A stretch of DNA of 64,000 nucleotides from Sediminivirga luteola (GCF_014639315.1 NZ_BMFY01000014.1:59462-123461), one strand, 5' to 3'; shown: positions 8,516 through 16,361, counted from the stretch's first letter. Made by a program: numbers and translations. Notes: generated by a model from the sequence alone, not told the origin.

Positions 8516-9709
8516 TCAGCTGGCAGGCCTGGTGTCAGTGCCCTTACCGCTCCCCCGTCTGACGAGAGCCCTGTCCTTGAAGAAGATCAGGTAGACCCCC
8601 CGCGTCAGCAGCGGTAAACCGAAGATGATGAGCATTCCGTAGGCACCGGCGGTGTAACCCTGCGCCACGAGATCGATGATGCCGAGACGCGAGATCAGCA
8701 ATGCCGCGACTAAGACCACGACCGCTGTGATGCCTCGGGTTCGTGCGGACAACGGTCGCCTTCCGAAGTCTTCGAGATTGACGCTGATGCGGGTGAGTGA
8801 GCCTTGGATCAGACCGACAGCCGTCGCCAGCAAGGTCCACCCGACCAGAAGGCCGAAGACCACCACGACCCAGTTGCCGTAGCCGCTGAGCATGGACAGC
8901 CACGGGATGGGGGATTCCATCACATCGGCGTCGGGATAGAAGGACATCAAGGAGAAGAATGTGAGGAACAGCGGAACAGCGATTAGCCAACCCAGGTTGA
9001 ATGCTGCCCACGCGGCATCGGACCTGCTTCGTTTGTACCGGGATGCGGGCATGGACGAGGGAAAGATCACGAGATAAAGAGCTCCATACACCAGCCCGGA
9101 ACGGATCGTATCCCACAACGTGCTCTCTGGGTTGAGCGGTGGAGCACCGGAGGTCATGGTCTCGACCATCTCGTCCGCTCGAGTACTGAGCACGAGTACC
9201 GCGAAGAGAACGAATCCGGCGGTCAACAGGATGGTACCCGTGCTGTTGAACTTCTCCATCAACTCCTGTCCGTAGAAGAGCACGACCGCAACGATGACGA
9301 CCAACGCCACCGACGTCACCCAGCTCGGTATGCCAAGAGTGTCGTGCATGATGTTGCCGGCCGCGGAGATCAGCACACCGACGATCGTGAGGCCGAGCAT
9401 CAGGTACAGCAAGTCGTACAACCAGTGAGCCGGTCCTACGAGTAGCTTCAATAGGCTTCGGTAGTCGAAGATCTGGTACTTGCGGCACAGTTCGAACACC
9501 AGGAATGCGAAAACGGTGAGAATGGCGAAAGTCGCAAGGACGGACAGCCACCCCTGCGGGCCGAAGCGGGCCGCGTACTCGACGCTTTCACGGCCTGTGG
9601 CGTAGGCCCCGCCTATTGCTACCGACTGAAAGATGAGGCCCCCGAGAAAGAGGCGCTTGAAGACCCCGGGGGAGGACTGGACGGGTGCGGTTCCGTTTGT
9701 TGTGGCCAT
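8516..9709 (-). CDS. YkvI-like integral membrane transporter
   Basis: A 397-residue protein with about ten hydrophobic membrane segments. Near the N-terminus it has G-G-A-Y-A-T-G-R-E, matching the broken-helix G-G/A-x-x-T-G-R/K-E motif of the YkvI family in the APC/LeuT-fold superfamily. The ATG at 9709 is preceded by TGGAG at a good distance and gives a short polar N-terminus, so it is preferred over an upstream in-frame ATG at 9748. YkvI-type proteins are uncharacterised or poorly characterised carriers. Its position beside the acyl-CoA catabolic operon and TetR gene suggests uptake of that pathway's acid (inference). Confidence 0.75.
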   Translation of the reverse strand: MATTNGTAPVQSSPGVFKRLFLGGLIFQSVAIGGAYATGRESVEYAARFGPQGWLSVLATFAILTVFAFLVFELCRKYQIFDYRSLLKLLVGPAHWLYDLLYLMLGLTIVGVLISAAGNIMHDTLGIPSWVTSVALVVIVAVVLFYGQELMEKFNSTGTILLTAGFVLFAVLVLSTRADEMVETMTSGAPPLNPESTLWDTIRSGLVYGALYLVIFPSSMPASRYKRSRSDAAWAAFNLGWLIAVPLFLTFFSLMSFYPDADVMESPIPWLSMLSGYGNWVVVVFGLLVGWTLLATAVGLIQGSLTRISVNLEDFGRRPLSARTRGITAVVVLVAALLISRLGIIDLVAQGYTAGAYGMLIIFGLPLLTRGVYLIFFKDRALVRRGSGKGTDTRPAS

Positions 9710-9751
9710 GTGTGCTCCAGGGTGCAGGCAGCGGGCGCTGCAGGACATAGC

Positions 9752-9795
9752 CCGTCCGTGTGTGCTAGAACACTTTATTTCGGACGGTTGAACTA
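9752..9795 (-). promoter_or_regulatory. AT-rich promoter/operator region of the transporter
   Basis: A local AT-rich patch (9768-9797) upstream of the transporter is flanked by the 7-bp inverted repeat CCGTCCG (9752-9758) / CGGACGG (9781-9787). It could be a regulator site, perhaps for the neighbouring TetR protein. No clear -35/-10 pair with correct spacing was found. Confidence 0.3.
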
Positions 9796-9870
9796 CAACC
9801 TAGGCCAAGCAGACGTGTGATTCAAGACACGGGCGCGTGAGTTACGGCGATTTAATACGACGCCACAGCA

Positions 9871-9910
9871 GAAGCGGCCCGCCCCGTGTCATCCAGGGGC
9901 GGGCCGCTTC
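9871..9910 (-). terminator. hairpin terminator after the DJ-1/PfpI gene
   Basis: A perfect 15-bp GC-rich stem (9871-9885 with 9896-9910, 10-nt loop) lies 60 nt beyond the minus-strand DJ-1/PfpI stop and ahead of the transporter promoter, insulating the two. Confidence 0.75.
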
Positions 9911-9971
9911 GTCTGCTCTGGAGCCCGGCGCGGCAGGTGGTGGCGCGGCACCGCGTACGGGCAGCCGGATA

Positions 9972-10514
9972 TCAGCTCAAGGCGTCGATGAGCGTTCCGC
10001 TGAAGGCGTCCAGATCACCGGGGTTGCGGCTGGTGATGAGGTTGCCGTCCACGACGACCTCGGTGTCCTCCCACTGGGCGCCTGCGTTCTTCAGGTCCGG
10101 CTCGAGGGAGGTGTAGGAGGTGAGCCGGCGGCCCTCCGCCTGCCCGGCGTCGATGAGGACCCAGGGAGCGTGGCAGATCGCGGCGACGGTCTTGCCCTGC
10201 TCGAAGAAGGACCGCACGAAGGCGACGGCGTCCTCGTTGATGCGCAGGCCATCGGCGTTCAGGGTGCCGCCGGGCAGAACAAGCGCGTCATAGTCCGCGG
10301 CCTGGGCCTCGGCGACGGGCTTGTCCACCGGGAACGAGTCGCCGCGGTCCCAGTCGTTGTTGAGCGCATGCACCTGGCCCTCATCCGGAGAGACCAGCAC
10401 GGTGGTGGCGCCGGCATCACGCAGCGCCTGCCATGGATGCGTGAGCTCCACCTGCTCGACGCCCTTGCTGGCGAGGAATGCGATGGTCTTGCCGTTCAGC
10501 GTTGCCATGTTCAC
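9972..10514 (-). CDS. DJ-1/PfpI-family (type 1 glutamine amidotransferase-like) protein
   Basis: A 180-residue PfpI-subfamily protein similar in layout to bacterial general-stress protein 18/YfkM and PfpI. The nucleophile elbow A-I-C-H-A-P-W places the reactive Cys114 beside His115, with the partner Glu in G-V-E-Q-V-E-L at about residue 20. The family includes glyoxalase III/deglycase activities and chaperone-like stress proteins. The ATG at 10514 follows AGGAG with five bases between, and is favoured over the second ATG two codons later. Single-gene unit, bounded downstream by a hairpin. Confidence 0.9.
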   Translation of the reverse strand: MNMATLNGKTIAFLASKGVEQVELTHPWQALRDAGATTVLVSPDEGQVHALNNDWDRGDSFPVDKPVAEAQAADYDALVLPGGTLNADGLRINEDAVAFVRSFFEQGKTVAAICHAPWVLIDAGQAEGRRLTSYTSLEPDLKNAGAQWEDTEVVVDGNLITSRNPGDLDAFSGTLIDALS

Positions 10515-10830
10515 TCCTATCCGGGCCGGCGATCTGTCCCGGGGCTCCTCCGGTCCGGAGCCCCGCGCCGCCCTTCATACGGTTGTCCTTGAGGTAGCGG
10601 GACAGCGCCGCTGATTATTCCTTCGGTTCCGCTGGCGCGGGAGTCCGGATCGTTCCCGGGCCGCGCTCCGGTCCGGGATCTGCATGAAACATCTCGCTGC
10701 CCGCGGGCCGCGGCGGGCTGAACACGGTTCGCGCGGCCTTCGTCGCCTGCCGTACCGCCACCTGCCAGGTAGCGCCAGCCCGAGGCGGCATGGGAGCCGG
10801 CCGCCGCCAGCACTCGGCCCGGCGCCAGGA
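10515..10830. other. gene-free stretch between desaturase and DJ-1/PfpI genes
   Basis: No supportable gene. It contains a hairpin with an 8-bp perfect stem (10541-10548 with 10557-10564), close to the start of the DJ-1/PfpI gene. It may be a leader structure or the end of the upstream desaturase transcript. Confidence 0.5.
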
Positions 10831-11964
10831 TCAGCCGCGGCGGTACTGGGCGATGATGGGGCACTCGAACGGATCGCGTGCGGCCAGTCCGACCCGGTTC
10901 AGATAGGCGATGACGATGCCGTAGGACCGCCACAGGCTGGTCTCCGTATACGGCACGTCCTCGATCCTGCAGACATCGCGGACGATCCTGCGAGCTGCGG
11001 CAAGGTGAGGACGCGGCATGCTCGGGAAGAGGTGATGCTCGATCTGGTAGTTCAGGCCGCCCATCAGCCACGTCGCCCACCAGCCGCCGGCGATGTTCCG
11101 GGAGGTGCGCACTTGCTTGGAGAAGAAGTCGAGTTTGGCGTCCCGGGCGATGACGGGCATGCCCTTGTGGTTCGGGGCGAAGGATGCGCCCATATAAACG
11201 CCGAAAACGGCCAGCTGCACGCCCAGGAACGCGAACGCCATGCCCAGCGGCAGCAGCCAGAACACCGGCACCAGCACGACGGCGAACCGTGCCGTGAGCA
11301 TGCCCAGCTCCAGCCAGCGGCCCTTCACCTTGCCGGGCGAGACCAGGTACCGCACGCTCTGGTAGTGCAGGTTGAGCCCCTCCAGGGTCAGCAGCGGGAA
11401 GAACGCCCAGCCCTGGTAGCGGGTGATCAGCTTCTGCAGACCTGTGGCGCGGGTGGCATCCTCCGCGAGGAAGGAGATGGTGTCCACCGCGATATCCGGG
11501 TCCTTCTCCACGCGGTTCGGGTTGGCGTGGTGGCGGGTGTGTTTGGAATCCCACCACGAATAACTCATCCCGACGATGGCCGTGCCGAGGACACGGGCGA
11601 GCCGGTCATTGGCCGGGCCGGTCGTGAGGATCTGCCGGTGTGCCGCCTCATGTGCCAGGAACGCCACCTGGGTGAAGAGGATGCCGAGGGCGCCGGCGAT
11701 GAGCAGCTGGAACCAGCTGTCGCCCAGCAGCAGGAAGCCGGTGATGCAGCCGGCGAAGCCGAGGGCCAGGACGCCGCCGACGAGCGCGTAGAACCAGCGC
11801 GTGCGGTTCAGGAGCCCGGCTTGGCGGACGGTTTTGGAGACCTCGGCGTAGGTACGCACGAGTGGCGGGAACGTAGACGCATCCGCGTACTGGGTTGAGA
11901 CGGCAGGGTGGACGGCGATGGGGGAGGGTGAAGAGATGAGCACCTGCTTAATCGACGGCGACAC
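10831..11964 (-). CDS. membrane fatty-acid/acyl-CoA desaturase
   Basis: A 377-residue di-iron membrane desaturase. The three histidine boxes are H-E-A-A-H, H-T-R-H-H and, near the C-terminus, Q-I-E-H-H, the last being the form seen in front-end/linoleoyl-type and actinobacterial DesA3-like acyl-CoA desaturases. Two hydrophobic hairpins lie between boxes one and two and after box two. It would insert a double bond in a membrane-bound acyl chain, adjusting lipid fluidity. The GTG at 11964 lacks an evident ribosome site. A second in-frame GTG lies eight codons in, so the start is uncertain by that amount. No electron donor gene is adjacent. Confidence 0.9.
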   Translation of the reverse strand: MSPSIKQVLISSPSPIAVHPAVSTQYADASTFPPLVRTYAEVSKTVRQAGLLNRTRWFYALVGGVLALGFAGCITGFLLLGDSWFQLLIAGALGILFTQVAFLAHEAAHRQILTTGPANDRLARVLGTAIVGMSYSWWDSKHTRHHANPNRVEKDPDIAVDTISFLAEDATRATGLQKLITRYQGWAFFPLLTLEGLNLHYQSVRYLVSPGKVKGRWLELGMLTARFAVVLVPVFWLLPLGMAFAFLGVQLAVFGVYMGASFAPNHKGMPVIARDAKLDFFSKQVRTSRNIAGGWWATWLMGGLNYQIEHHLFPSMPRPHLAAARRIVRDVCRIEDVPYTETSLWRSYGIVIAYLNRVGLAARDPFECPIIAQYRRG

Positions 11965-12339
11965 CGCTGTGCGCCGGAAGTGAGGCGGCCGACCCGAACG
12001 CCAGGCCGCTATTGTCAGGCTAACAGCGCCGATCCCGCCGGCCGCCGGTGCCCGGTGCTTTCACCGGCTTTCCGCTTCGGACGCCCAGCTCGGGGTCAGG
12101 GGGCGGCCGGTGCGGGTCTTACCGGCACATACGGCCCGGCGGCCCGAGCATGCGGGTGGGCGCCCGGCATCCCGGAGGGGTACTCGGGGCGGCGTCGGCC
12201 CGGAAGGCAGACCCGTCGGACCGGCCGTGGTCCGGCAACGCAGTCACCTTCCCTCGCGACCGGGAACCCATATGTGTGCCCCTGGCCCGAAACAGACAGC
12301 GTCCAGAAGGCAGGGGCGAACCGGCCGGATGTGAATGGC
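11965..12339. other. gene-free stretch upstream of the desaturase
   Basis: About 375 nt with no supportable gene, RNA or repeat. Open frames here show no recognisable protein. It presumably holds the desaturase promoter, which I could not identify. Confidence 0.5.
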
Positions 12340-12382
12340 GGAAGGCCCCTCGCCCGGTGTTCTCAAGGGCGAGGAGCCTTCC
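12340..12382 (-). terminator. hairpin terminator of tRNA-Ser
   Basis: A 16-bp stem with one mismatch (12340-12355 with 12367-12382) starts 8 nt beyond the 3' end of the minus-strand tRNA. Confidence 0.65.
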
Positions 12383-12390
12383 GACCTGCG

Positions 12391-12475
12391 CGGAGGATAG
12401 GGGATTTGAACCCCTGAGGGCGTTAACCCAACACGCGTTCCAGGCGTGCGCCATAGGCCGCTAGGCGAATCCTCC
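12391..12475 (-). tRNA. tRNA-Ser (anticodon GGA)
   Basis: Read on the minus strand, the 7-bp acceptor stem GGAGGAT pairs with ATCCTCC. A long variable arm typical of class II tRNAs is present. The anticodon loop CTGGAAC carries GGA (reads UCC/UCU). The T-loop reads GGTTCAAATCC. The discriminator base is G, and CCA is not encoded. In many actinobacteria this tRNA sits beside the SRP RNA, as here. Confidence 0.97.
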
Positions 12476-12483
12476 GGGAGGAC

Positions 12484-12489
12484 ACTCTA
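12484..12489 (-). promoter_or_regulatory. -10 element of tRNA-Ser
   Basis: TAGAGT on the minus strand, eight bases before the mature tRNA 5' end. This is the position expected for a -10 box with a very short leader. Confidence 0.55.
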
Positions 12490-12812
12490 CCGGAACCGGC
12501 GGGCGAACGCAGAATCGTGGGCGTCCGGACGTCCTCCGGGCGTCCAAGGGTCCGAGAGCCGGGGGGCGCCCGCCCGCGAGCACAGGTGAGCAGATGAGCC
12601 GGGGCGCCCGCCCGCGCGCGAGCACCCGTGAGCAGATTAAGCACAGCGGTCGTCATCGGCGGCCGGTCAGATACTCCTCGTCGGCTGTCAGTCCGGCGGC
12701 TGGGGCGACCCCGGTGTGCGCGGGCGTGCAGCACCATCATGAGGCCCCTTACCTGGCAGGCTCCGGCTGAGCGCGGATCCGGTGCGATTCGGCACAGCGC
12801 GCACGGCTCACG

Positions 12813-12818
12813 TAGACT
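12813..12818 (+). promoter_or_regulatory. -10 element of the SRP RNA gene
   Basis: TAGACT ends 6 nt before the predicted first base of the SRP RNA hairpin, so initiation would coincide with the RNA 5' end. No strong -35 was seen. Confidence 0.6.
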
Positions 12819-12824
12819 GGTCTC

Positions 12825-12914
12825 CGGCTCCCCGCGCGGCGTCATCCTGTGAACTCCCCCAGGGCCGAAAGGCAGCAAGGGTAAGCGGGCTCTGGCGGGT
12901 GCGCGGGGAGTCCT
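12825..12914 (+). ncRNA. ffs: signal recognition particle RNA (4.5S type)
   Basis: Small bacterial SRP RNA. The conserved apical domain is present: GGGCCGAAAGGCAGCAAGGG with a GAAA tetraloop and the internal-loop strands bound by Ffh. The closing helix pairs GGCTCCCCGCGC at 12826-12837 with GCGCGGGGAGTCC at 12901-12913, and is followed by CTTTT. The ends are estimated from the helix and may be off by a few bases. Confidence 0.96.
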
Positions 12915-13305
12915 TTTATGCCTCTTCCCCCGGGATGAACGGACTCTCTCCCGTGGGGCGAGCGGACTCGTTCCGGCGTCGTCGCTGCGTTCTCACTCTC
13001 CATGATCGTCTGCGGCCAGATGACGACTCCTCACTGCGACAGCCAACACCACGCCAGTCTGCGCAGAAGGCATGACCTTCCGGGTTGATACCGAGAGCGT
13101 GTGCGGCCCGGGTGTGTCACCGGCCCCGTGCGGCCCAGCCCTTCCCGCCAGCGCATGGCCTTCGCGTTACGATCGCGCCGCCGACGATGCGGTTCTGGTG
13201 CAAAGAGTTGGCGCCAGAGAAGGTCGTACTTCGTGCCGCACCCGCTCATCCCCCTTCTTCGTGCCGCGCCGCTACTCCGGCCTTGCGGTCTTCTCGCCGC
13301 CCTGT
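12915..13305. other. gene-free stretch between SRP RNA and the PadR promoter
   Basis: About 390 nt with no supportable gene. Short open frames exist on both strands, but none has a recognisable product or ribosome site. Confidence 0.5.
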
Positions 13306-13359
13306 ACCAACAAAAACCACTAGACCAACAAGAACCACTAGACCAGCAAGAACCACTAG
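13306..13359 (+). repeat. three tandem 18-bp repeats upstream of padR-like gene
   Basis: Three head-to-tail copies of ACCAACAAGAACCACTAG at 13306-13323, 13324-13341 and 13342-13359. Copy one has one substitution (A for G) and copy three has one (G for A). The array ends 1 nt before the -35 box. The A-rich, C-rich composition stands out from the GC-rich surroundings, and the array could be a multi-site operator for the PadR protein. Confidence 0.9.
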
Positions 13360-13360
13360 A

Positions 13361-13389
13361 TTGCGTGTCTAACTAGTAAGGCATACCAT
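13361..13389 (+). promoter_or_regulatory. promoter of the PadR-HAAS operon, leaderless
   Basis: TTGCGT (13361-13366), a 17-nt spacer, then TACCAT (13384-13389). Initiation 7 nt later falls on the GTG start codon at 13396, so the mRNA would be leaderless. The spacer contains ACTAGT, and CTAGA/TCTAG half-sites flank the promoter, which may serve PadR binding. Confidence 0.65.
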
Positions 13390-13395
13390 CTAGCT

Positions 13396-13758
13396 GTGAA
13401 TCCGAGTCAGGAGTGGCCTGCGGAGTGGCTCCGCGGAGTGCTGGAGATCTGCGTGCTCCGCGCTCTGGCAGCTGGCCCCACGTACGGGTACGAGATCTCC
13501 GCGCGGCTCGAAGCGAGCGGCCTGGGAAAGGTCAAAGGCGGGACGCTCTACCCGCTTCTGAAACGCTTCGAGGCCAAAGACTGGGTGGAGGTCGAATGGA
13601 AACCCGGTGAGGGCGGTCCGGGGAGAAAGTACTACGAGCTGACCGGTGAGGGCCGTTGGCGGCTGGCGGAGATGACCGCCCTCTGGAAAGAGTTCGCCGC
13701 CGTGACCGGCGGGCTGCTCAGTGAATCCGAAGCAGCCTCTACCGCCGATGAGAAGTGA
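13396..13758 (+). CDS. PadR-family transcriptional regulator
   Basis: A 120-residue PadR-like winged-helix regulator. The family core is readable as L-R-G-V-L-E at about 12, G-P-T-Y-G-Y-E-I at 27-34, G-T-L-Y-P-L-L-K-R at 49-57, and the wing G-R-K-Y-Y-E-L-T-x-E-G. The GTG start at 13396 coincides with the predicted transcription start, which explains the missing ribosome site. Its stop is 7 nt before a HAAS-type membrane protein gene, the usual partner. PadR proteins typically repress their own operon and respond to small molecules or envelope stress. Confidence 0.92.
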   Translation: MNPSQEWPAEWLRGVLEICVLRALAAGPTYGYEISARLEASGLGKVKGGTLYPLLKRFEAKDWVEVEWKPGEGGPGRKYYELTGEGRWRLAEMTALWKEFAAVTGGLLSESEAASTADEK

Positions 13759-13765
13759 GGACAGC

Positions 13766-14533
13766 ATGACCAAGAAGAAAGAACACCGGTACACGCTGGA
13801 GGAAGAGATCGCTCCCCACATCGACCCGCGGTGGTCGGAGGAGTTCATTCTTGAGCTGCGCCTGACCGGTGTCTCCGGTAAGCAGATCGGCGCGGCCCTG
13901 GCGGAAGCGGATTCCCACTGCGCAGAGAGCGGTGAAAGCGCCGAGGAGGCTTTCGGCGCGCCTGCCGTCTATGCACGCAGCCTGGATCTTCCCGTGCAGA
14001 GCGAAGACCGGAGCCTTAGCCGGGGGCCGCTCCCCACCGTGGTGAAGCTGACGGGCATGCTCATGCTCGTCTGGGCCGTGTCCTCATTCGTGCAGGACCA
14101 GCCGGCCTCGATCCGGCTGGGCGGCATGCTCAGCCTCGTCCTCCTCGCCGGGTTAGTGGTCTTCACGATGCGTAGTGCCGAGGCGGTCCTCAGGCTGGCG
14201 GTGCAGAGAACGGGACTCGTCATCCTGGCGAACGTCCTGGTCGTGGCCACGGTGGTGCTGCTCTCGTGGTTCCTCAGACAGGAGCTCTTCTACGTTCCCT
14301 CCGTGCTGCTGATGACGGTGGGAGCTGCGGCGCTGGTCGCCGGGACGCTCTGGGAGTTCGTGATGCTACGGAACAGGCCGGCGGCGTCCGGCGACCTGCT
14401 CATCTCCCCGCTGGAGGGGCACGAGGCGGCGGCTCGCAGGGGTGCGGCCCTGGGATGGGCGGAGTATGCCCAGGTGTTCCTGCTTCCGGCGGCGACCGGC
14501 GTCATCGTGCTGCTGTTGATCCTGGTGGGCTGA
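13766..14533 (+). CDS. HAAS-type membrane protein, PadR partner
   Basis: A 255-residue protein. The first 80 residues form a charged cytoplasmic helical domain (E-E-E-I-A-P-H and W-S-E-E-F-I-L-E-L-R-L near the start) like the HAAS domain commonly encoded next to PadR. Five hydrophobic segments of 18-24 residues follow, the last at the C-terminus. The ATG at 13766 has GTGAGG just upstream. Known context: HAAS proteins are thought to act as signalling partners of PadR regulators. The specific signal is unknown. Confidence 0.75.
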   Translation: MTKKKEHRYTLEEEIAPHIDPRWSEEFILELRLTGVSGKQIGAALAEADSHCAESGESAEEAFGAPAVYARSLDLPVQSEDRSLSRGPLPTVVKLTGMLMLVWAVSSFVQDQPASIRLGGMLSLVLLAGLVVFTMRSAEAVLRLAVQRTGLVILANVLVVATVVLLSWFLRQELFYVPSVLLMTVGAAALVAGTLWEFVMLRNRPAASGDLLISPLEGHEAAARRGAALGWAEYAQVFLLPAATGVIVLLLILVG

Positions 14534-14589
14534 AGGACGCAGCATGGACCGCGGGGCTTCCCGTGGTTTTCCGACCGGCAGGAGAGACG

Positions 14590-14940
14590 ATGACCAACCA
14601 GCAGGTGGGTGACGCACTCGTGGCGTTGTCCCGGTGGATCGACGAGGGCAACGCGGACCGCGACCGGGAAGCGGTGACCTGGGGGCGCCTTGCCAAGATC
14701 GCGGAGGAACACGGCGAGGCGATCGCCGCGTTCATCGGGGCCACCGGTCAGAACCCCCGCAAAGGCGTCACCCACAGCATGCAGGACGTCAGGGACGAGC
14801 TTCTCGATGTCGCCGTCACCGCACTGGCCGCCTACGAGCACCTGGACGCCCATAGAGGTCGTGCGCTGATCGAGCTGGAGAAGAAGATCACGACGGTGGC
14901 GGCACGGGCGGGAGCCACGGCGCCTCCCGCCGGGAAGTAG
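14590..14940 (+). CDS. MazG-like family protein
   Basis: A 116-residue all-helical protein of the MazG-like/all-alpha NTP pyrophosphohydrolase superfamily. Characteristic elements are E-E-H-G-E near residue 40, and D-E-L-L-D-V-A near 66-72 which supplies the metal-binding acidic pair. The family hydrolyses non-canonical or excess NTPs; the actual substrate is not predictable. The ATG at 14590 follows AGGAGAG. It lies 56 nt after the HAAS gene and 48 nt before the M20 hydrolase, possibly cotranscribed with either. Confidence 0.75.
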   Translation: MTNQQVGDALVALSRWIDEGNADRDREAVTWGRLAKIAEEHGEAIAAFIGATGQNPRKGVTHSMQDVRDELLDVAVTALAAYEHLDAHRGRALIELEKKITTVAARAGATAPPAGK

Positions 14941-14988
14941 AGTGCTGAGCAAGCTGGGAGTACCCATCGTCTGCCGCAAGGAGGCCCG

Positions 14989-16233
14989 TTGATCACCGTC
15001 GATGCGCAACGTCTGAAGAAGGACCTCATCGATCTGGGAAGCATCGGGCGCACGCCGTCCGGCGGGCTGAGCCGGACCTCGTTCTCCGCGGAAGACCTCA
15101 AGGCCCGCGAGTGGTTCACCGATCGCTGCACTGAAGCCGGGCTGAAGGTGGAGACCGACGGCATCGGCAATCTCATCGTGTCGAGCCCGCGTGCGGACGC
15201 CCTCACTGATCCGAGCCTGCCCGCCGTCTGGTCGGGCTCCCACATCGATACGGTGCCGGACGGCGGCGCCTTCGACGGGGCGCTCGGTTCGATCGCCGCG
15301 CTGGAATGCCTGCGCCGCATCCATGAGACCGGGGCGGCGCTGAACCGTCCGGTCCGCTGCGTCGTCTACGCCGACGAGGAGGGCAACTATGCCAGCCTGC
15401 TTGGCTCCCGGGCATTGACCCGGGGCTTCTCCCGCGCCGAGCTGGAAACCCTGACCGGTCGCGACGGGGACCGGTTCGCCGACACCTTCACCGCGGCCGG
15501 CGGGGACCTGGACGCCGCAGCAGCGGCGAAGCTCCCGGACGGCATCGTCGATTCCAGCGTCGAACTGCACATCGAGCAGGGTCCCGTGCTGGAGGAACGG
15601 GGAATCGACATCGGCGTGGTCACGGGCATCGTCGCCCTCGGCAGCGGCACTGTCACGTTCCACGGCCGAGCTGATCACGCCGGCACGACGCCGATGAATG
15701 CCCGGCAGGACGCCGGTGTCGCGGCCGGCGCCTTCCTGGCCTCCCTGCCGGAGGTCGCGGCGCGGGCCGGCGAGCGCGCTGTCGTCACCGCCGGGATGGT
15801 GACGTTCATACCCGGCGGCGCCAATGTCGTGCCGGAGGCGGCACGGGTGACCCTCGACTTCCGCGAGCCCACGGCCGATGGCGTCGCAGTGCTGGAAGCA
15901 CTGCTCATCGCCCAGGCCCACGAGATCGCCGCCGCCCACGGGCTCGAATGCACGGTGGACTTCGCGCCGACCGTGCCGCCGGCACCGCTGGACGAGGGCG
16001 TCCAGGCCATCATCGCCGACGCGGCCTCTGCACGCGGACTCAGTCACATGCCCATTCCCTCCGGTGCCGGGCACGACTCGCAGAACATCGCCACCATCGC
16101 GCCCACCGGGATGATCTTCGTGCCCAGCGTCGGTGGCAGGAGCCACTGTCCCCAAGAGAACACCCGGTGGGACGACGTCGCACGCGGTGCGCAGGTGCTC
16201 ATGGATACGATCCTCGCGCTCGCGAACCGGTGA
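14989..16233 (+). CDS. M20-family amidohydrolase (carbamoyl-amino-acid/allantoate type)
   Basis: A 414-residue binuclear zinc amidohydrolase of the hydantoinase/carbamoylase subfamily. Motifs in order are G-S-H-I-D-T-V-P (metal His and Asp), Y-A-D-E-E-G, H-I-E-Q-G-P-V-L-E, G-R-A-D-H-A-G-T-T-P-M in the dimerisation domain, and S-G-A-G-H-D-S-Q-N near the end. It would hydrolyse N-carbamoyl-amino acids, ureidoglycine/allantoate or beta-ureidopropionate; the choice cannot be made from sequence. Translation starts at a TTG preceded by AAGGAGG at ideal spacing, so TTG is chosen with confidence. No pyrimidine or purine catabolic genes are adjacent. Confidence 0.88.
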   Translation: MITVDAQRLKKDLIDLGSIGRTPSGGLSRTSFSAEDLKAREWFTDRCTEAGLKVETDGIGNLIVSSPRADALTDPSLPAVWSGSHIDTVPDGGAFDGALGSIAALECLRRIHETGAALNRPVRCVVYADEEGNYASLLGSRALTRGFSRAELETLTGRDGDRFADTFTAAGGDLDAAAAAKLPDGIVDSSVELHIEQGPVLEERGIDIGVVTGIVALGSGTVTFHGRADHAGTTPMNARQDAGVAAGAFLASLPEVAARAGERAVVTAGMVTFIPGGANVVPEAARVTLDFREPTADGVAVLEALLIAQAHEIAAAHGLECTVDFAPTVPPAPLDEGVQAIIADAASARGLSHMPIPSGAGHDSQNIATIAPTGMIFVPSVGGRSHCPQENTRWDDVARGAQVLMDTILALANR

Positions 16234-16341
16234 GCCGGCATGCCGCCGTGATCGGCGGACCGTCTCCTTTCAGCTGGCGTTCACGACGTCACGGGGAAAC
16301 ACATCTAGCGCGGCCCGCCGCGGGCCGAACAGGGCTTACGC

Positions 16342-16361
16342 GGATGCCATGACATCCGTCA
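16342..16361. promoter_or_regulatory. overlapping inverted repeats upstream of the ABC exporter operon
   Basis: GGATG-N6-CATCC (16342-16357) overlaps TGAC-N4-GTCA (16350-16361), about 60 nt before the ABC ATPase start. This is a candidate operator for the response regulator encoded at the end of the operon. No defined consensus was matched. Confidence 0.3.

Noticed and set aside
13306..13359. CRISPR or transposon end repeats
   Set aside because: Three contiguous 18-bp copies without spacers, no transposase and no inverted partner. The promoter position fits a regulatory array better.
12915..13380. Small genes between ffs and the PadR gene
   Set aside because: Several overlapping short frames on both strands, Arg/Pro-rich, without ribosome sites or recognisable similarity.
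14290..16155. 621-codon minus-strand frame opposite the M20 hydrolase
   Set aside because: No recognisable domain, and it covers three supported plus-strand genes.
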